NCBI GenBank assembly: GCA_963843315.1
Contig: CAWJJU010000004.1
Span: forward strand, 146,494-210,493
Length of the DNA stretch: 64,000 bases
Source: JAWVFM01 sp963843315
GTDB taxonomy: Bacteria; Actinomycetota; Thermoleophilia; Solirubrobacterales; 70-9
Direction of reading: 5' to 3'
The notes beneath the pieces are model-generated. The model ran no database searches. It was not told the DNA's origin and saw nothing but the letters and a program-made list of their open reading frames with translations. Below are positions 41,604 to 50,194 of the stretch, piece by piece. Position numbers and translations under genes: made by a program. How positions within the stretch are numbered: position 1 is the stretch's first letter; the number at the start of each line of letters is the position of its first letter.

Positions 41604-43672
41604 TTCTTTCGCAGCGTGATCTTGGCGGGCGTCTTCGAGGTCTTCCCGCCGGTCGGGGTGTAGGCGACCGTGAGCTTCAGGGTCAGCTTGCCCTTGCGCT
41701 TCAGCGTCGTCTGCGAGCTCTTGGCGAGCTTCACCGGCATCTTCACCGTTCCCGCCTTCTTCGCGGTGAACTTGCCCTTCTTCGTGCCCTTGCCCGACAG
41801 GACGAGCTTGCCGGGCCCGGGCACCTTCGCCCGAACGGCTCCCGTCCCCTTCTTGGGGTTGGTCTTGGGGCTCAGCACCTTGACCGCGTTCGAGACGAAC
41901 CAGATCGGGCTCGAGTAGTCCTCGACGAACGTCAGCGCAGAAGGCCCAGAGCCGGTTGTGCGGGTGACCTGGAGCGCGTAGCGACCGTCGTCCTTCACCG
42001 TGACGTTCTTGGTCGTGCCGTCGCCCGTGAACGGGAACTTCTGCATGACCTGGCCGTCCTTCAGGAGGTCCAGCTCGAACGCGCCGGAGCGGCCGGTACT
42101 CGAGGCGCCGCTCACCGTGGCCGTCAGCGCGGCGGAGGGGCCCGAAGCGGTGTCGCCGATACCCGCGTCGGGCGAGCCCTTCGTCTTCGCCATGAGGTCG
42201 ATGGTGGGGCTCGACACGCCGAAGAACTTCACATAGGTGTGGTCCTGCCGGATCGCGTCGACGACGTCGCCCTCCGACAGCGAGGAGGCATGGACCATCG
42301 TCGCCGGCGAGCCCACCGACGAGTCGGCGAAGCCGGTCGCTTCGCCCCCCTTGTGGTCGTCGCTGCCGCCCACGGCGGCGATGTGCGCTCCCGAGTCGAG
42401 GGCGTGCTCGTAATAGGCAATGGCGTCGGGCGTGAACGGGTTGGGCGCGGTATCTCCGACCCAACCTTCAGCCGCGTTCTGCACCTCGACCGCGTCGACC
42501 TTGGAGAAGTCGGTGTCGGCGTCGGAATAGGTCCAGGCACAGCCACGACACGCCGCGGGGGCGTCCTTGGCAGTCGATGGATGGTTGATCTCGGTGTAGC
42601 CGCCGGCCTGTTGGATCTGGGAGAAGAACTGACTCGGCGCAACCGCGCCGCGCTTCAGGTCGTTCGCGGGGTCCACATCGGGGTTCGCGGTCGGATTGCC
42701 AAGCAGATAGATGCTCGACGTGTGGAAGTCGGAGAGGATCCCCGATCCCGAGTTCATGTAGTGCCCGTGATAGGTCGTCTCCTCGACGCCGGGAATGATC
42801 AGCTTGTCCGGGTGGGCGGCTTGGTAGGAGCCGAGGTCCTGCGCAGTGATGTCGTTGTTGTGGTCGACCTGGGTGATGAAGTCGAGCCCGCCCCCGGTGG
42901 GCGGCGCGCCGAACCCGAGGTTGAAGGTCTGGGTCCGGGTCGCGTTGCCCGGCTCCATCTCGCCGTGGACGTGAAGGTCGCCCGAGTACCAGCCCGATGA
43001 CGGGTTGGCGACGATCGAGCCGTCATACGGGTCGTCGTCGGGCGCGTGCTGGGTCCAGGTCGAGTCGGTGCTGTATGCGACCTGCACGTGGTACTGGATG
43101 CCCGCCGTGTTGACCGACGGGTCGATCCAGCCGGCGCCGAGCTCGACGGCCCAGGTTCCGGCGGTCATCGGGCCGGGCTGGTAGGCGCGCGTCGTGTAAC
43201 CCGAGAAGAAGCCCTTGCGGTTGCCGTTGTAGGCGGAGTCGCTGTTGAAGCCGTCCGCGGAGATCGCGATGTTCTTGACCGCGCTGCCGCTCCAGCCGCG
43301 GCTCTCGCCCTGATGCCAGTAGGTCTCGCCGGCCTGCTTGGGGCCGTAGACGCCCATGTCGAGGGTGTTCGGGCCGCTGCCGCAGATGCCCGGATCCGCC
43401 GTCGTGGCGCCCGGCTGGTCGTAGGAGTAGCGGATCTGGATGGCAGTGACGCCCGAGGGGACGGTGAACGGGACCTGCACGTAGTCGCCGTTGAGGCTCT
43501 GGGGGATGAAGCCCGTCACGTCGAGGAGCGGCGACGGGTTCATGGTCGAGTCGAGCGACGCGGGCAGGCCGCAGTCGGTGGCCGACGCGCCCGGCGCCAG
43601 CGCCATCGCCGCGGCCGCCATCGCCGCAACACACATGCCAAGCTTCCCTGCTCGCACTGACCGCACCTCCAA
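41600..43672 (-). CDS. Secreted PHP-domain metallohydrolase, CehA/McbA type
   Basis: 690 residues. The signal peptide ends near residue 32 (LGMCVAAMAAAAMALAPGAS). The catalytic PHP part has the metal motifs of CehA/McbA: GDLHVHGEME near 235, TQVDHNNDI near 270, IPGVEETTYHGHYMN near 295, EINHPST near 360 and GGSDDHKGG near 435. CehA/McbA enzymes hydrolyse esters and carbamates such as carbaryl. After it comes a beta-domain and a Lys-rich C-terminal tail (KGTKKGKFTAKKAGTVKMPV), a type of tail common in secreted proteins of this lineage. It would act outside the cell; the natural substrate is unknown. Confidence 0.85.
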   Translation of the reverse strand: MEVRSVRAGKLGMCVAAMAAAAMALAPGASATDCGLPASLDSTMNPSPLLDVTGFIPQSLNGDYVQVPFTVPSGVTAIQIRYSYDQPGATTADPGICGSGPNTLDMGVYGPKQAGETYWHQGESRGWSGSAVKNIAISADGFNSDSAYNGNRKGFFSGYTTRAYQPGPMTAGTWAVELGAGWIDPSVNTAGIQYHVQVAYSTDSTWTQHAPDDDPYDGSIVANPSSGWYSGDLHVHGEMEPGNATRTQTFNLGFGAPPTGGGLDFITQVDHNNDITAQDLGSYQAAHPDKLIIPGVEETTYHGHYMNSGSGILSDFHTSSIYLLGNPTANPDVDPANDLKRGAVAPSQFFSQIQQAGGYTEINHPSTAKDAPAACRGCAWTYSDADTDFSKVDAVEVQNAAEGWVGDTAPNPFTPDAIAYYEHALDSGAHIAAVGGSDDHKGGEATGFADSSVGSPATMVHASSLSEGDVVDAIRQDHTYVKFFGVSSPTIDLMAKTKGSPDAGIGDTASGPSAALTATVSGASSTGRSGAFELDLLKDGQVMQKFPFTGDGTTKNVTVKDDGRYALQVTRTTGSGPSALTFVEDYSSPIWFVSNAVKVLSPKTNPKKGTGAVRAKVPGPGKLVLSGKGTKKGKFTAKKAGTVKMPVKLAKSSQTTLKRKGKLTLKLTVAYTPTGGKTSKTPAKITLRKK

Positions 43673-43705
43673 GCTCTCCTTCGACCCTGCTCCATCGCAG
43701 GCTAC

Positions 43706-43711
43706 TAGGCT
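43706..43711 (+). promoter_or_regulatory. -10 box of a probable leaderless promoter
   Basis: TAGGCT lies 8 nt before the GTG at 43720, inside the 47-base gap to the divergent hydrolase gene. A weak -35 candidate TCGACC is at 43681-43686. Confidence 0.45.
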
Positions 43712-43719
43712 CCACCGCG

Positions 43720-46014
43720 GTGGAGGGTCGACCCGTCCAGGGCAGGCTGAGAGGACCGGGACGGGCGTACGCCGGTCCGGCGGCCGCCGTGATCGCCGGG
43801 CTCCTTGCGCTCGAGATCGGCTGGGGCGCCAACGCCGGCTCCGCCCTGCTGTTCGCGCTCTACGAGCTGGCGTTCGTCGTCCTTCCCGGGTGGCTGGTCT
43901 ACCGCCTTCTCTCCTCGCGCCCAGGGGCCGCGATCCGCCAGCTCGCCCTCGGCTGGGCCCTCGGGACGGCGCTGGAGGTCTTTGCCTTCATGGCGACCGC
44001 CGCCCTCGACGCTCGGATCCTCTTCTCGTTCTACCCGCTCGTCGTCGTCGCGGTCGCGGCGCCGATGCTTGCCCGGCGCCGGCGGCGCCCGACGGCGCCC
44101 GGCGGCGAGCCACTGGGCCGGCGGGCCGCTTGGACGCTCGCGGCCGTGTGCCTGGCGGCGATGGCGTTGGTCGCGCTCAGCTTCTTCACCGTCCTGCCCC
44201 TGCCCGGGGGAGGCACCCGCGCCTACTTCCGCGATTACACCTTCCACCTCGGGCTCGCGGCGGAGGCGCTGCATCACTGGCCGATCCAGGACCCGAACGT
44301 CATCGGCGAGCCGTTTCCCTACCACTACTTCGCCCACATCCACATGGCGGCGGCGACCCAGATCACCGGAATCGACCTGCCCCTCGTCTACTTCCGGCTG
44401 TTCCCGCTTCCCGTGGTGGTGCTCTCGGTGCTGCTGTTCGTGACCGCGGGCAGGGCCTTTTCCCGAAGCGCCTGGGTGGGGCTCGCCGCCGCCGGCCTGA
44501 CCTTCTTCGTCGCGGACCTCCAGCTGCAGACGACCGCCTCCTTCCCGCCCTTCTTCGGCGTCTTCATCCGGCTGTCGAGCCTCAGCCCCAGCGCGCTCTT
44601 CGGGCTCCCCGTCTTCCTTGCGCTGGTGATCGTGGTCGGCGAGGCGGTCGCGTCCCGCGAGCGGCTCTCGCCCGGGGATTGGGCGGTCGTCGCGATCCTG
44701 GCTGCCGCCGCCACCAACTCCAAGGTGGTCATCCTGCCTCTGCTCCTTGGCGCGCTGGGCCTGTTCGCCGCGGGCAGGGCCCTCGCCGCGCGCTCGTGGC
44801 CGCGGCGGGAAATCGGGGCGGGGGCGATCCTGCTGGTCGCCCTGCTCATCACCTACATGTCCCAGTACCGAGGGCATTCGAGCGGCCTCGGCGCCAGCGC
44901 CTTCGGGACCACCGGAGAGATGCCCGCGGTGGTCTCCCTCAAGCAGTACTTCGGGTCCCTGCTGTCGCTCTCCACCGGCTCGGCACTCCTGGTCGGCGCC
45001 GGCGCCGTCGTCGGGCTCGCCGGGCTGATGGGACCGCAGCTGGCCGGGCTCGCCTGGACGGCGCGGTTACGACGCCGTTACGCGATCGCGCCCGCGGCCT
45101 GGTGGCTCGCCGCGGTACTGGCAGCGGCCATCCTGATCGTCCTGTTCGCGGATTCGAGCAACGGCGCCCAGCTCTACTTCCTCATCTATGGCCTGGCAGC
45201 GGGCTGGCTGCTGGCGGCCGACGGCCTTCGCCGCGCATGGCGGGCTCGGCCGAGTGAGTTTTCCGGCGGGTGGGGTCGCCCCGCCGCGCTGGGCATCGGA
45301 TGGGCAGTGGCGCTCGTCGCGGTGATGCGCGCGCCGCTCGACCTGGACCTGTTCGCGGGGTCCCAATCGCAGGCCCAGACCTACCTGTTCTGGTATGTGG
45401 GACTCGCGCTCACGCTGGCAGCGCTCGCGCTAGCCGCCCGGCGCGTATGCCCCGCACGGGCCGGATGGTCGATGGGCGCCTTCCTCACCGTGGCGCTGCT
45501 CGTCGTGGGCGTGATCGGGACCGTCAGCAATATCGTCGTCCCTGCCCTGCAGGGAAGGCCGGCGCCGCAGGAGGCGATGGCCTCGCAATCGACGCTGACG
45601 CCCGGAAGGCTTGCCGCGCTCGACTGGATCCGCGACCACACTCCCACCGGCGCGGTGCTGGCGGTGAACAACTCGGATCCGTTCAACTTCCAATATGCGG
45701 CGTTCGCGGAACGCCGGGTGTTCCTCGAGGGCTGGGGCTACTCGCGGCAGGCGCTCGACGACAACGCGCCAACCTTCCTGCCGAATGGGCCCAGCACGGT
45801 GTTCCCCGACCGCTACGCCCTCAACGCCCGGGCGTTCGCCGGTGACACGGGGGCGCTCTCGAAGCTTGCGAACGACTACGGCGTGCGGTACCTGGTTGTC
45901 GATTCGAGCGGCGGGGTCGCCGTCGACGCGGCCGCGCTCGCCCGCGCCGCGCGGCCGGTATACCACTCGCCCGAGGTCACGATCTACAAGATCCGGCACA
46001 CGGAGACCGGCTAG
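43720..46014 (+). CDS. Polytopic membrane protein, GT-C glycosyltransferase-like
   Basis: 764 residues with about 12 membrane helices. The first long outside loop has AYFRDYTFHLGLAAEALH near 165-182, where a conserved Asp of GT-C enzymes is expected, and EPFPYHYFAHIHMAAAT after it. A C-terminal outside domain begins LAALDWIRDHTPTGAVLAVNN near 630 and includes NFQYAAFAERRVFLEGWGYS, a segment seen in many actinobacterial membrane proteins of this kind. It has the same design as the protein at 13764-16031. Likely moves sugars or lipid-linked groups across or at the membrane. GTG start. The SRP RNA gene lies on the opposite strand after it. Confidence 0.65.
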   Translation: MEGRPVQGRLRGPGRAYAGPAAAVIAGLLALEIGWGANAGSALLFALYELAFVVLPGWLVYRLLSSRPGAAIRQLALGWALGTALEVFAFMATAALDARILFSFYPLVVVAVAAPMLARRRRRPTAPGGEPLGRRAAWTLAAVCLAAMALVALSFFTVLPLPGGGTRAYFRDYTFHLGLAAEALHHWPIQDPNVIGEPFPYHYFAHIHMAAATQITGIDLPLVYFRLFPLPVVVLSVLLFVTAGRAFSRSAWVGLAAAGLTFFVADLQLQTTASFPPFFGVFIRLSSLSPSALFGLPVFLALVIVVGEAVASRERLSPGDWAVVAILAAAATNSKVVILPLLLGALGLFAAGRALAARSWPRREIGAGAILLVALLITYMSQYRGHSSGLGASAFGTTGEMPAVVSLKQYFGSLLSLSTGSALLVGAGAVVGLAGLMGPQLAGLAWTARLRRRYAIAPAAWWLAAVLAAAILIVLFADSSNGAQLYFLIYGLAAGWLLAADGLRRAWRARPSEFSGGWGRPAALGIGWAVALVAVMRAPLDLDLFAGSQSQAQTYLFWYVGLALTLAALALAARRVCPARAGWSMGAFLTVALLVVGVIGTVSNIVVPALQGRPAPQEAMASQSTLTPGRLAALDWIRDHTPTGAVLAVNNSDPFNFQYAAFAERRVFLEGWGYSRQALDDNAPTFLPNGPSTVFPDRYALNARAFAGDTGALSKLANDYGVRYLVVDSSGGVAVDAAALARAARPVYHSPEVTIYKIRHTETG

Positions 46015-46028
46015 ATGTCAGGGCAGGA

Positions 46029-46293
46029 CCGTGCGGCCCTCCTTCGAGAGCGGTCCTTGGGCGCTGACGTCGTGGCTTGCTCGAGCCAGGCTTACCGCGG
46101 CGCTTGCCGACTACCGCTTAAGGCTGCTTCCTTCCGGACCTGACCTGGTTCACGGGCCGTCATCGCGCGGGACCTGGCCGTCAACGCCGCCCTCGACGAG
46201 CTGGCCCCAAAGGCCGCGACCCTCGGGCGGGCGATCAGCCCCGCTAGAGCGGTTTGCAGGTACAGGGCACCGCTAACGCCCCGCTCAGCACGG
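46029..46293 (-). ncRNA. ffs: Signal recognition particle RNA, large (Alu-domain) form
   Basis: The reverse strand contains the universal helix 8 segment GGTCAGGTCCGGAAGGAAGC (about 46124-46148). Its 5' part, CCGTGCTGAGCGGGG, then GCGGTGCCCTGTACCTGCAA and CCGCTCTAGCGGGGC, closely follows the Alu domain of the Bacillus subtilis SRP RNA as I remember it. The 3' end GCACGG (46034-46029) pairs with the 5' CCGTGC. About 265 nt, so the long form with Alu domain. Ends are placed by this pairing and may be off by a few bases. It lies just downstream of the hydrogenase operon, same strand. Confidence 0.9.
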
Positions 46294-46305
46294 TCCGCGA
46301 CCATC

Positions 46306-46761
46306 CTACCCGGAAGCCCGCGCCACGAGCCGCGCCACCCTTTCGGCGGCGGCGCGCACGGCCGGTGTCATCTCGGTCCCGGCCTCGAACCCCTCGCCCT
46401 CGATGGCGAACACGCTGACCCGCTCCGGCAGCCGGCCGAGGGCCCTGGCCAGCTCGATCGCGTCGGCCAGGCCGAGCGCGTGCGTCGAGCCGCGACCGAA
46501 CTCGGCCGGCAGCGGCGCCGACCCGGCCTCGAAGCGATGGACCTCGCCGGCGGCGCCGTGGCCCCGGCAGGCGTCGATCACGATCGCGTGGCCTGCGCCC
46601 TCCCAGCCGTCGAGCAGGCGGCTCGGCTCACCGCTCAGCACCAGCACACGCGCCTGCGGCGCCTCCTCGGCCACCAAGCGCGCGGCTTCCAGGCCGGCGG
46701 CATCGTCGCCGCGAAGCTCGTTGCCGATCCCGACGACCACCACCGTCCCCCCGGCGCTCAC
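46306..46761 (-). CDS. Hydrogenase maturation endopeptidase
   Basis: 151 residues from a GTG overlapping the large-subunit stop (GTGA, 46758-46761). Family motifs: VVVGIGNELRGDDAAGLEAA (nickel-sensing Glu and Asp at the N-terminus), AIVIDACRGHG (second Asp) and GSTHALGLADAIELA (His). It clips the C-terminal tail of the large subunit after nickel insertion. As the large subunit ends soon after DPCISCATH (LDLTVERT), a short tail is removed. Last gene of the hydrogenase operon. No other hyp genes are in the window. Confidence 0.9.
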   Translation of the reverse strand: MSAGGTVVVVGIGNELRGDDAAGLEAARLVAEEAPQARVLVLSGEPSRLLDGWEGAGHAIVIDACRGHGAAGEVHRFEAGSAPLPAEFGRGSTHALGLADAIELARALGRLPERVSVFAIEGEGFEAGTEMTPAVRAAAERVARLVARASG

Positions 46762-48062
46762 GTGCGCTCCACGGTGAGGTCGAGGAAGTGCGTCGCGCAG
46801 GAGATGCACGGGTCGTAGTTGCGGATGGCCTGCTCGCAGCGCAGGCGAAGCGCCTCGTCGTCGAGGTCGAGGCTGCGGGCGACGACCTCGCGCAAGCTCC
46901 TCCTCGATCGCCATCTGGTTCTGCGACGTCGGCGGGACGATCCGGGCCGCGGCGATCGTGCCGTCGTCGTTCAGCTCGTAGCGGTGGTAGAGCATCCCGC
47001 GGGGAGCCTCCGTGGCCCCGTGGCCCACGCCCGCGCCCCCCTCGGGCTCGGCGGCGGGCGGGTCGGGCGGCTCGTAGTGCCTCGATCAGCCGCAGCGCCT
47101 CGTCGAACGCGTAGAGGATCTCCACCGAGCGCACCACGATGCTCATGAAGGGGTTGCGACAGCCATCGCCGAGGCCGGCCTCCCGCGCGGCGCCGAGGGC
47201 GATCTCCGACAGCGAGTCCCGGCTGAGGTTGAAGCGCGCCATGGGGCCGGTGACGTAGGAGCCTCGCTCGCGAACGTGCGCGTGCAGGGCGTTGGAGTGC
47301 GCGACGTGCGACTCCTCGAACGTCTCGTCGAACTCGCCGGGCTCGATGTCGATGCCCGCGGAGGAGACGATGCGCCCGCGGTCGATCGGATACTCGCCGT
47401 CGTCGGAGCGCAGCGCCACCCACTCCGGGTCGCGCTCGATGTCGGGAAACGGAAGCGTCGCGGTCAGGCGAACGGTCTCCAGGGCCTCGTCGCGAGCCTG
47501 CTCGATCCGGGCGCGCAGCGCCAGCAGGTCGGCGGCGGCCGGCGCCTTGTAGAAGCCGCCGACGCGCACGTTGATGGGATGGATCTCGCGCCCGCCGACG
47601 ACGCGGATGAGCTCGTTGCCGAGCTTCTTGGCGCGCAGCCCGCGCTCGACGACCTCGGGATGGTCGCGCGCCATCGCCCAGGCGCTCTCGTAACCCAGGA
47701 AGTCGGGGGCGTGAAGGAGGTAGACGTGGAGGATGTGGCTCTCCAGCCACTCGCCGCAGTACAGCAGCCGGCGCAGGTCCCGCACCCGCGAGTCGACCTC
47801 GACGCCGAGGGCGTCCTCCATCGCCGCGCACGCGCTCATCTGGTAGGCGACCGGGCAGATGCCGCAGATCCGGGCGGTGATATCGGGCGCCTCGGAGAAC
47901 GGCGCGGCCCCGCAGGAAGCTCTCGAACAGGCGCGGCGGCTCGAAGATCCGCAGCTCGACCTCGCGCACCTCCGATCCCTCGACGCGCACGAACATCTCC
48001 CCCTCGCCCTCCACGCGCGCGAGCGCCTCGGTGCGGATGGTGCGCGTCGCGGACTCAGCCAT
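46758..48062 (-). CDS. hyhL: [NiFe]-hydrogenase large subunit, group 3b-like (three frame breaks)
   Basis: N-terminal RTEALARVEGEGEMFVRVEG, then L1 motif TARICGICPVAYQMSACAAM with two nickel ligands (CxxC), and at the C-terminus L2 motif DPCISCATHFLDLTVERT with the other two. The frame breaks are near 47910 (FLRGR to AAPFSEAPD), 47070 (EALRLIEAL to YEPPDPP) and 46893 (EEL to REVVARSL). All conserved blocks are intact, about 434 residues, so single-base assembly errors are the likely cause. The CPVAYQMSA variant is that of group 3b, the bidirectional NADP-linked soluble enzymes. Start ATG 48062 overlaps the small-subunit stop by eight bases. Confidence 0.88.
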
Positions 48063-48906
48063 CGCGATCCTCGCGGGCGCGGGCGCGGCTGCGCCAATCC
48101 CCGGCGGCGCCCGAGGCCGCCTGCGCCGCGCGCGCCCCACTCTCGGCGCGGAACGGCGCCGCTCCCGCGTTGAAGGTGCGCAGCAGGCGCACGAGCTGGG
48201 CGTCGCTTCGGCCCTGGCGGTCGGTGGCCCACTCGGCCAGCGACGGCGCGTTGGGGCTCTCCATCGGCCCGTAGCAGCCGTAGCAGCCGCGGTCGTAGGA
48301 GGGGCAGATGGCGCCGCAGCCCGCGTGGGTGACCGGGCCGAGGCACGGCGTGCCGTGAGCGACCATCACGCAGACGTTGCCGCGGCGCTTGCACTCGACG
48401 CACACGCTGTAGCCCGGGATGCTCGGCTTGCGCTCGTTCAGGTGCGCGCTGATCACCTCGAGCAGCTGGTGCTTGTTGACCGGGCAGCCCTGAAGCTCGA
48501 AGTCGACCGGCACGTGCTCGGCGATGGGGGTGGAGGTGCGAAGGGTGGAGATGTAGTGCGGCGAGGCGTAGACGCCGGCGACCATCTCGTCGGCGTCGGC
48601 GAAATTGCGCAGCGCCTGGATGCCGCCGGCGGTGGCGCAGGCGCCGATGGTGATGAGCGCCCGCGAGACCCGGCGGACGTGCTCGATGCGCTCGGCGTCG
48701 GCGGGTGTGGTGATCGAGCCCTCCACGATCGAGACGTCATAGGGCCCGGCCGGCCCCTCCTCCCGGCCGGCCTCCAGGAAGTAGGCGATCTCGAGCTCGC
48801 TGTCGAGCGCCAGCACCTCGTCCTCGAGATCGAGCAGGCTCAGCTGGCAGCCGTCGCAGGAGGCGAACTTCCAGACGGCGACCCGAGGCCTCTGCCGCTC
48901 GGCCAC
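48055..48906 (-). CDS. hyhS: [NiFe]-hydrogenase small subunit, group 3b
   Basis: 283 residues from GTG 48906, overlapping the stop of the reductase gene by one base. Iron-sulfur ligands of the proximal cluster: FASCDGCQLSLLDLE near 15, TIGACATAGG near 85 and ICPSYDRGCYGCYGP near 215 (the last with extra Cys as in group 3b). No twin-arginine signal, so the enzyme is cytoplasmic. The C-terminal 40 residues are Ala/Arg-rich and not conserved. Passes electrons between the nickel site and the diaphorase subunits. Confidence 0.92.
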   Translation of the reverse strand: MAERQRPRVAVWKFASCDGCQLSLLDLEDEVLALDSELEIAYFLEAGREEGPAGPYDVSIVEGSITTPADAERIEHVRRVSRALITIGACATAGGIQALRNFADADEMVAGVYASPHYISTLRTSTPIAEHVPVDFELQGCPVNKHQLLEVISAHLNERKPSIPGYSVCVECKRRGNVCVMVAHGTPCLGPVTHAGCGAICPSYDRGCYGCYGPMESPNAPSLAEWATDRQGRSDAQLVRLLRTFNAGAAPFRAESGARAAQAASGAAGDWRSRARAREDRDG

Positions 48907-49731
48907 TAGAGCTCTCTCACCGCGGTCCAGGGCTCGGCCTCCGCCAGCGAGAGGACCGGCCCCTCGCGGCAGATGAACCGGGGGCCGAGCTGGCAGCGCC
49001 CGCACAGAGTCACCGCGCACTTCATGTTGCGCTCGTAGGAGAGATGGATGCGCTCGGCGGGAACCCCCTTTGCGCGCAGCGCCCGGGCCGAGAAGCGCAT
49101 CATCGCCTCGGGCCCGCACACGAGCGCGACCGCCTCCGCGGGATCGAAGGCGGCGCGGTCGATCAGCCGCGTCACCACTCCGACGTCGCCCTGCCAGTCG
49201 CCGTTCGCGGCGTCGACGATGAGGCTCACCTCCACCCCGCCGGCGAGCCATTCCTCGAGCTGCGCGCGGTAGAGCAGCTGGTCGGGCTCGCGGCCCCCGT
49301 AGAGCAGCTGCACGCTGCGAAAGCGCCCGGGCGCGCCCATCGCGGCGAGCACGCTCGAGCGGAGGGGCGCCAGCCCCAGGCCGCCGGCGACGATCACCAG
49401 GTCGCGGCCGGCGGCGGCGTCAAGCGGCCACGAGCTGCCGAACGGGCCGCGCACGCCGAGGGTCTCTCCCGGCTCGCTGCGACAGATCGCGCGCGTCGCC
49501 AGGCCCACGTCGCGGACCGTGTGCGTCAGCACGCTGCCCTCGGCGCCGCTCAGCGAGATCGGGACCTCGCCGGCGCCGAACGCGTAGATCATGTTGAACT
49601 GCCCGGGCTCTCCCGCGGCGATGCCCGCCTCCTCTCGCGGGCTCGAGAACGAGCGTCCAGGTGTCGGGCGTCTCGCGCTCGCGGCTGACGACCCGGTAGG
49701 GCGCAGGCGTCATCGGCCCGCGCTCAGCCAT
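48906..49731 (-). CDS. hyhG: Hydrogenase NAD(P)-binding reductase subunit (HyhG-like, one frame break)
   Basis: Ferredoxin-NADP reductase fold. N-terminus MAERGPMTPAPYRVVSRERE with DTWTLVLEPA. After one frame change near 49635 it continues AGIAAGEPGQFNMIYAFGAG (flavin site) and RDLVIVAGGLGLAPLRSSV (NAD(P) site). It ends with a Cys cluster, YERNMKCAVTLCGRCQLGP, that binds a [2Fe-2S] centre as in dihydroorotate dehydrogenase B-type and sulfhydrogenase gamma subunits. About 274 residues. It is the exit to NAD(P)+. Its ATG at 49731 overlaps the previous stop by eight bases. Confidence 0.88.
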
Positions 49732-50194
49732 CGTGCTCGCCGTAGACGTCCAGCATCTGCACCCGGGTCTGCTGGAGGCGGTCGAGGATCATGGCCGCGA
49801 AGCGCCGCATGAGGTCGTAGCCCAGGCGCGGGTCGGCCTCGAGCTTGTCGCGCAGGCAGGCGCCGTCGAACTCCACGGCGGAGCCGTCCTCCAGCACGCG
49901 GCCGTCGAAGTGCCACACATACGGCGAGACCAGCCACGACCACCCGGCGATCTCCCCGGGGCCGAGGGTCTCGACGGTGACATCGCCGCGCCCCTGCACG
50001 TGGGTGCGCAGCGCGAGGCGGCCGTGGCGGATGACGTAGAAGGCGTCGGCCGGCTCGCCCTCGCGGAACAGCAGCTCGCCCGCCGAGAAGGCCCGGATCC
50101 GCCCGCAGCCGGCGACGAGCTCGCGGTCGGCCTCGGCCAGCCCCGAGAGCGCTCCGGTCTCCTCCAGCAGGTCGGCGATTCCTCGCGGCGTCAT
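49724..50194 (-). CDS. Cyclic-nucleotide-binding domain protein within the hydrogenase operon
   Basis: 156 residues of one cNMP-binding beta-barrel: ELVAGCGRIRAFSAGELLFR, EGEPADAFYVIRHGRLALRT and LGPGEIAGWSWLVSPYVWHF. There is no DNA-binding domain. The phosphate-binding cassette is altered: the usual GELAL..PR.A is GEIAGWSWLVSPYVW, without the Arg, so cAMP binding is doubtful and another ligand or none is possible. It is overlapped on both sides (ATGA at 50191-50194; ATG GCTGA at 49724-49731) and thus translated in step with the enzyme subunits, suggesting a structural or regulatory subunit of the hydrogenase. Confidence 0.85.
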   Translation of the reverse strand: MTPRGIADLLEETGALSGLAEADRELVAGCGRIRAFSAGELLFREGEPADAFYVIRHGRLALRTHVQGRGDVTVETLGPGEIAGWSWLVSPYVWHFDGRVLEDGSAVEFDGACLRDKLEADPRLGYDLMRRFAAMILDRLQQTRVQMLDVYGEHDG

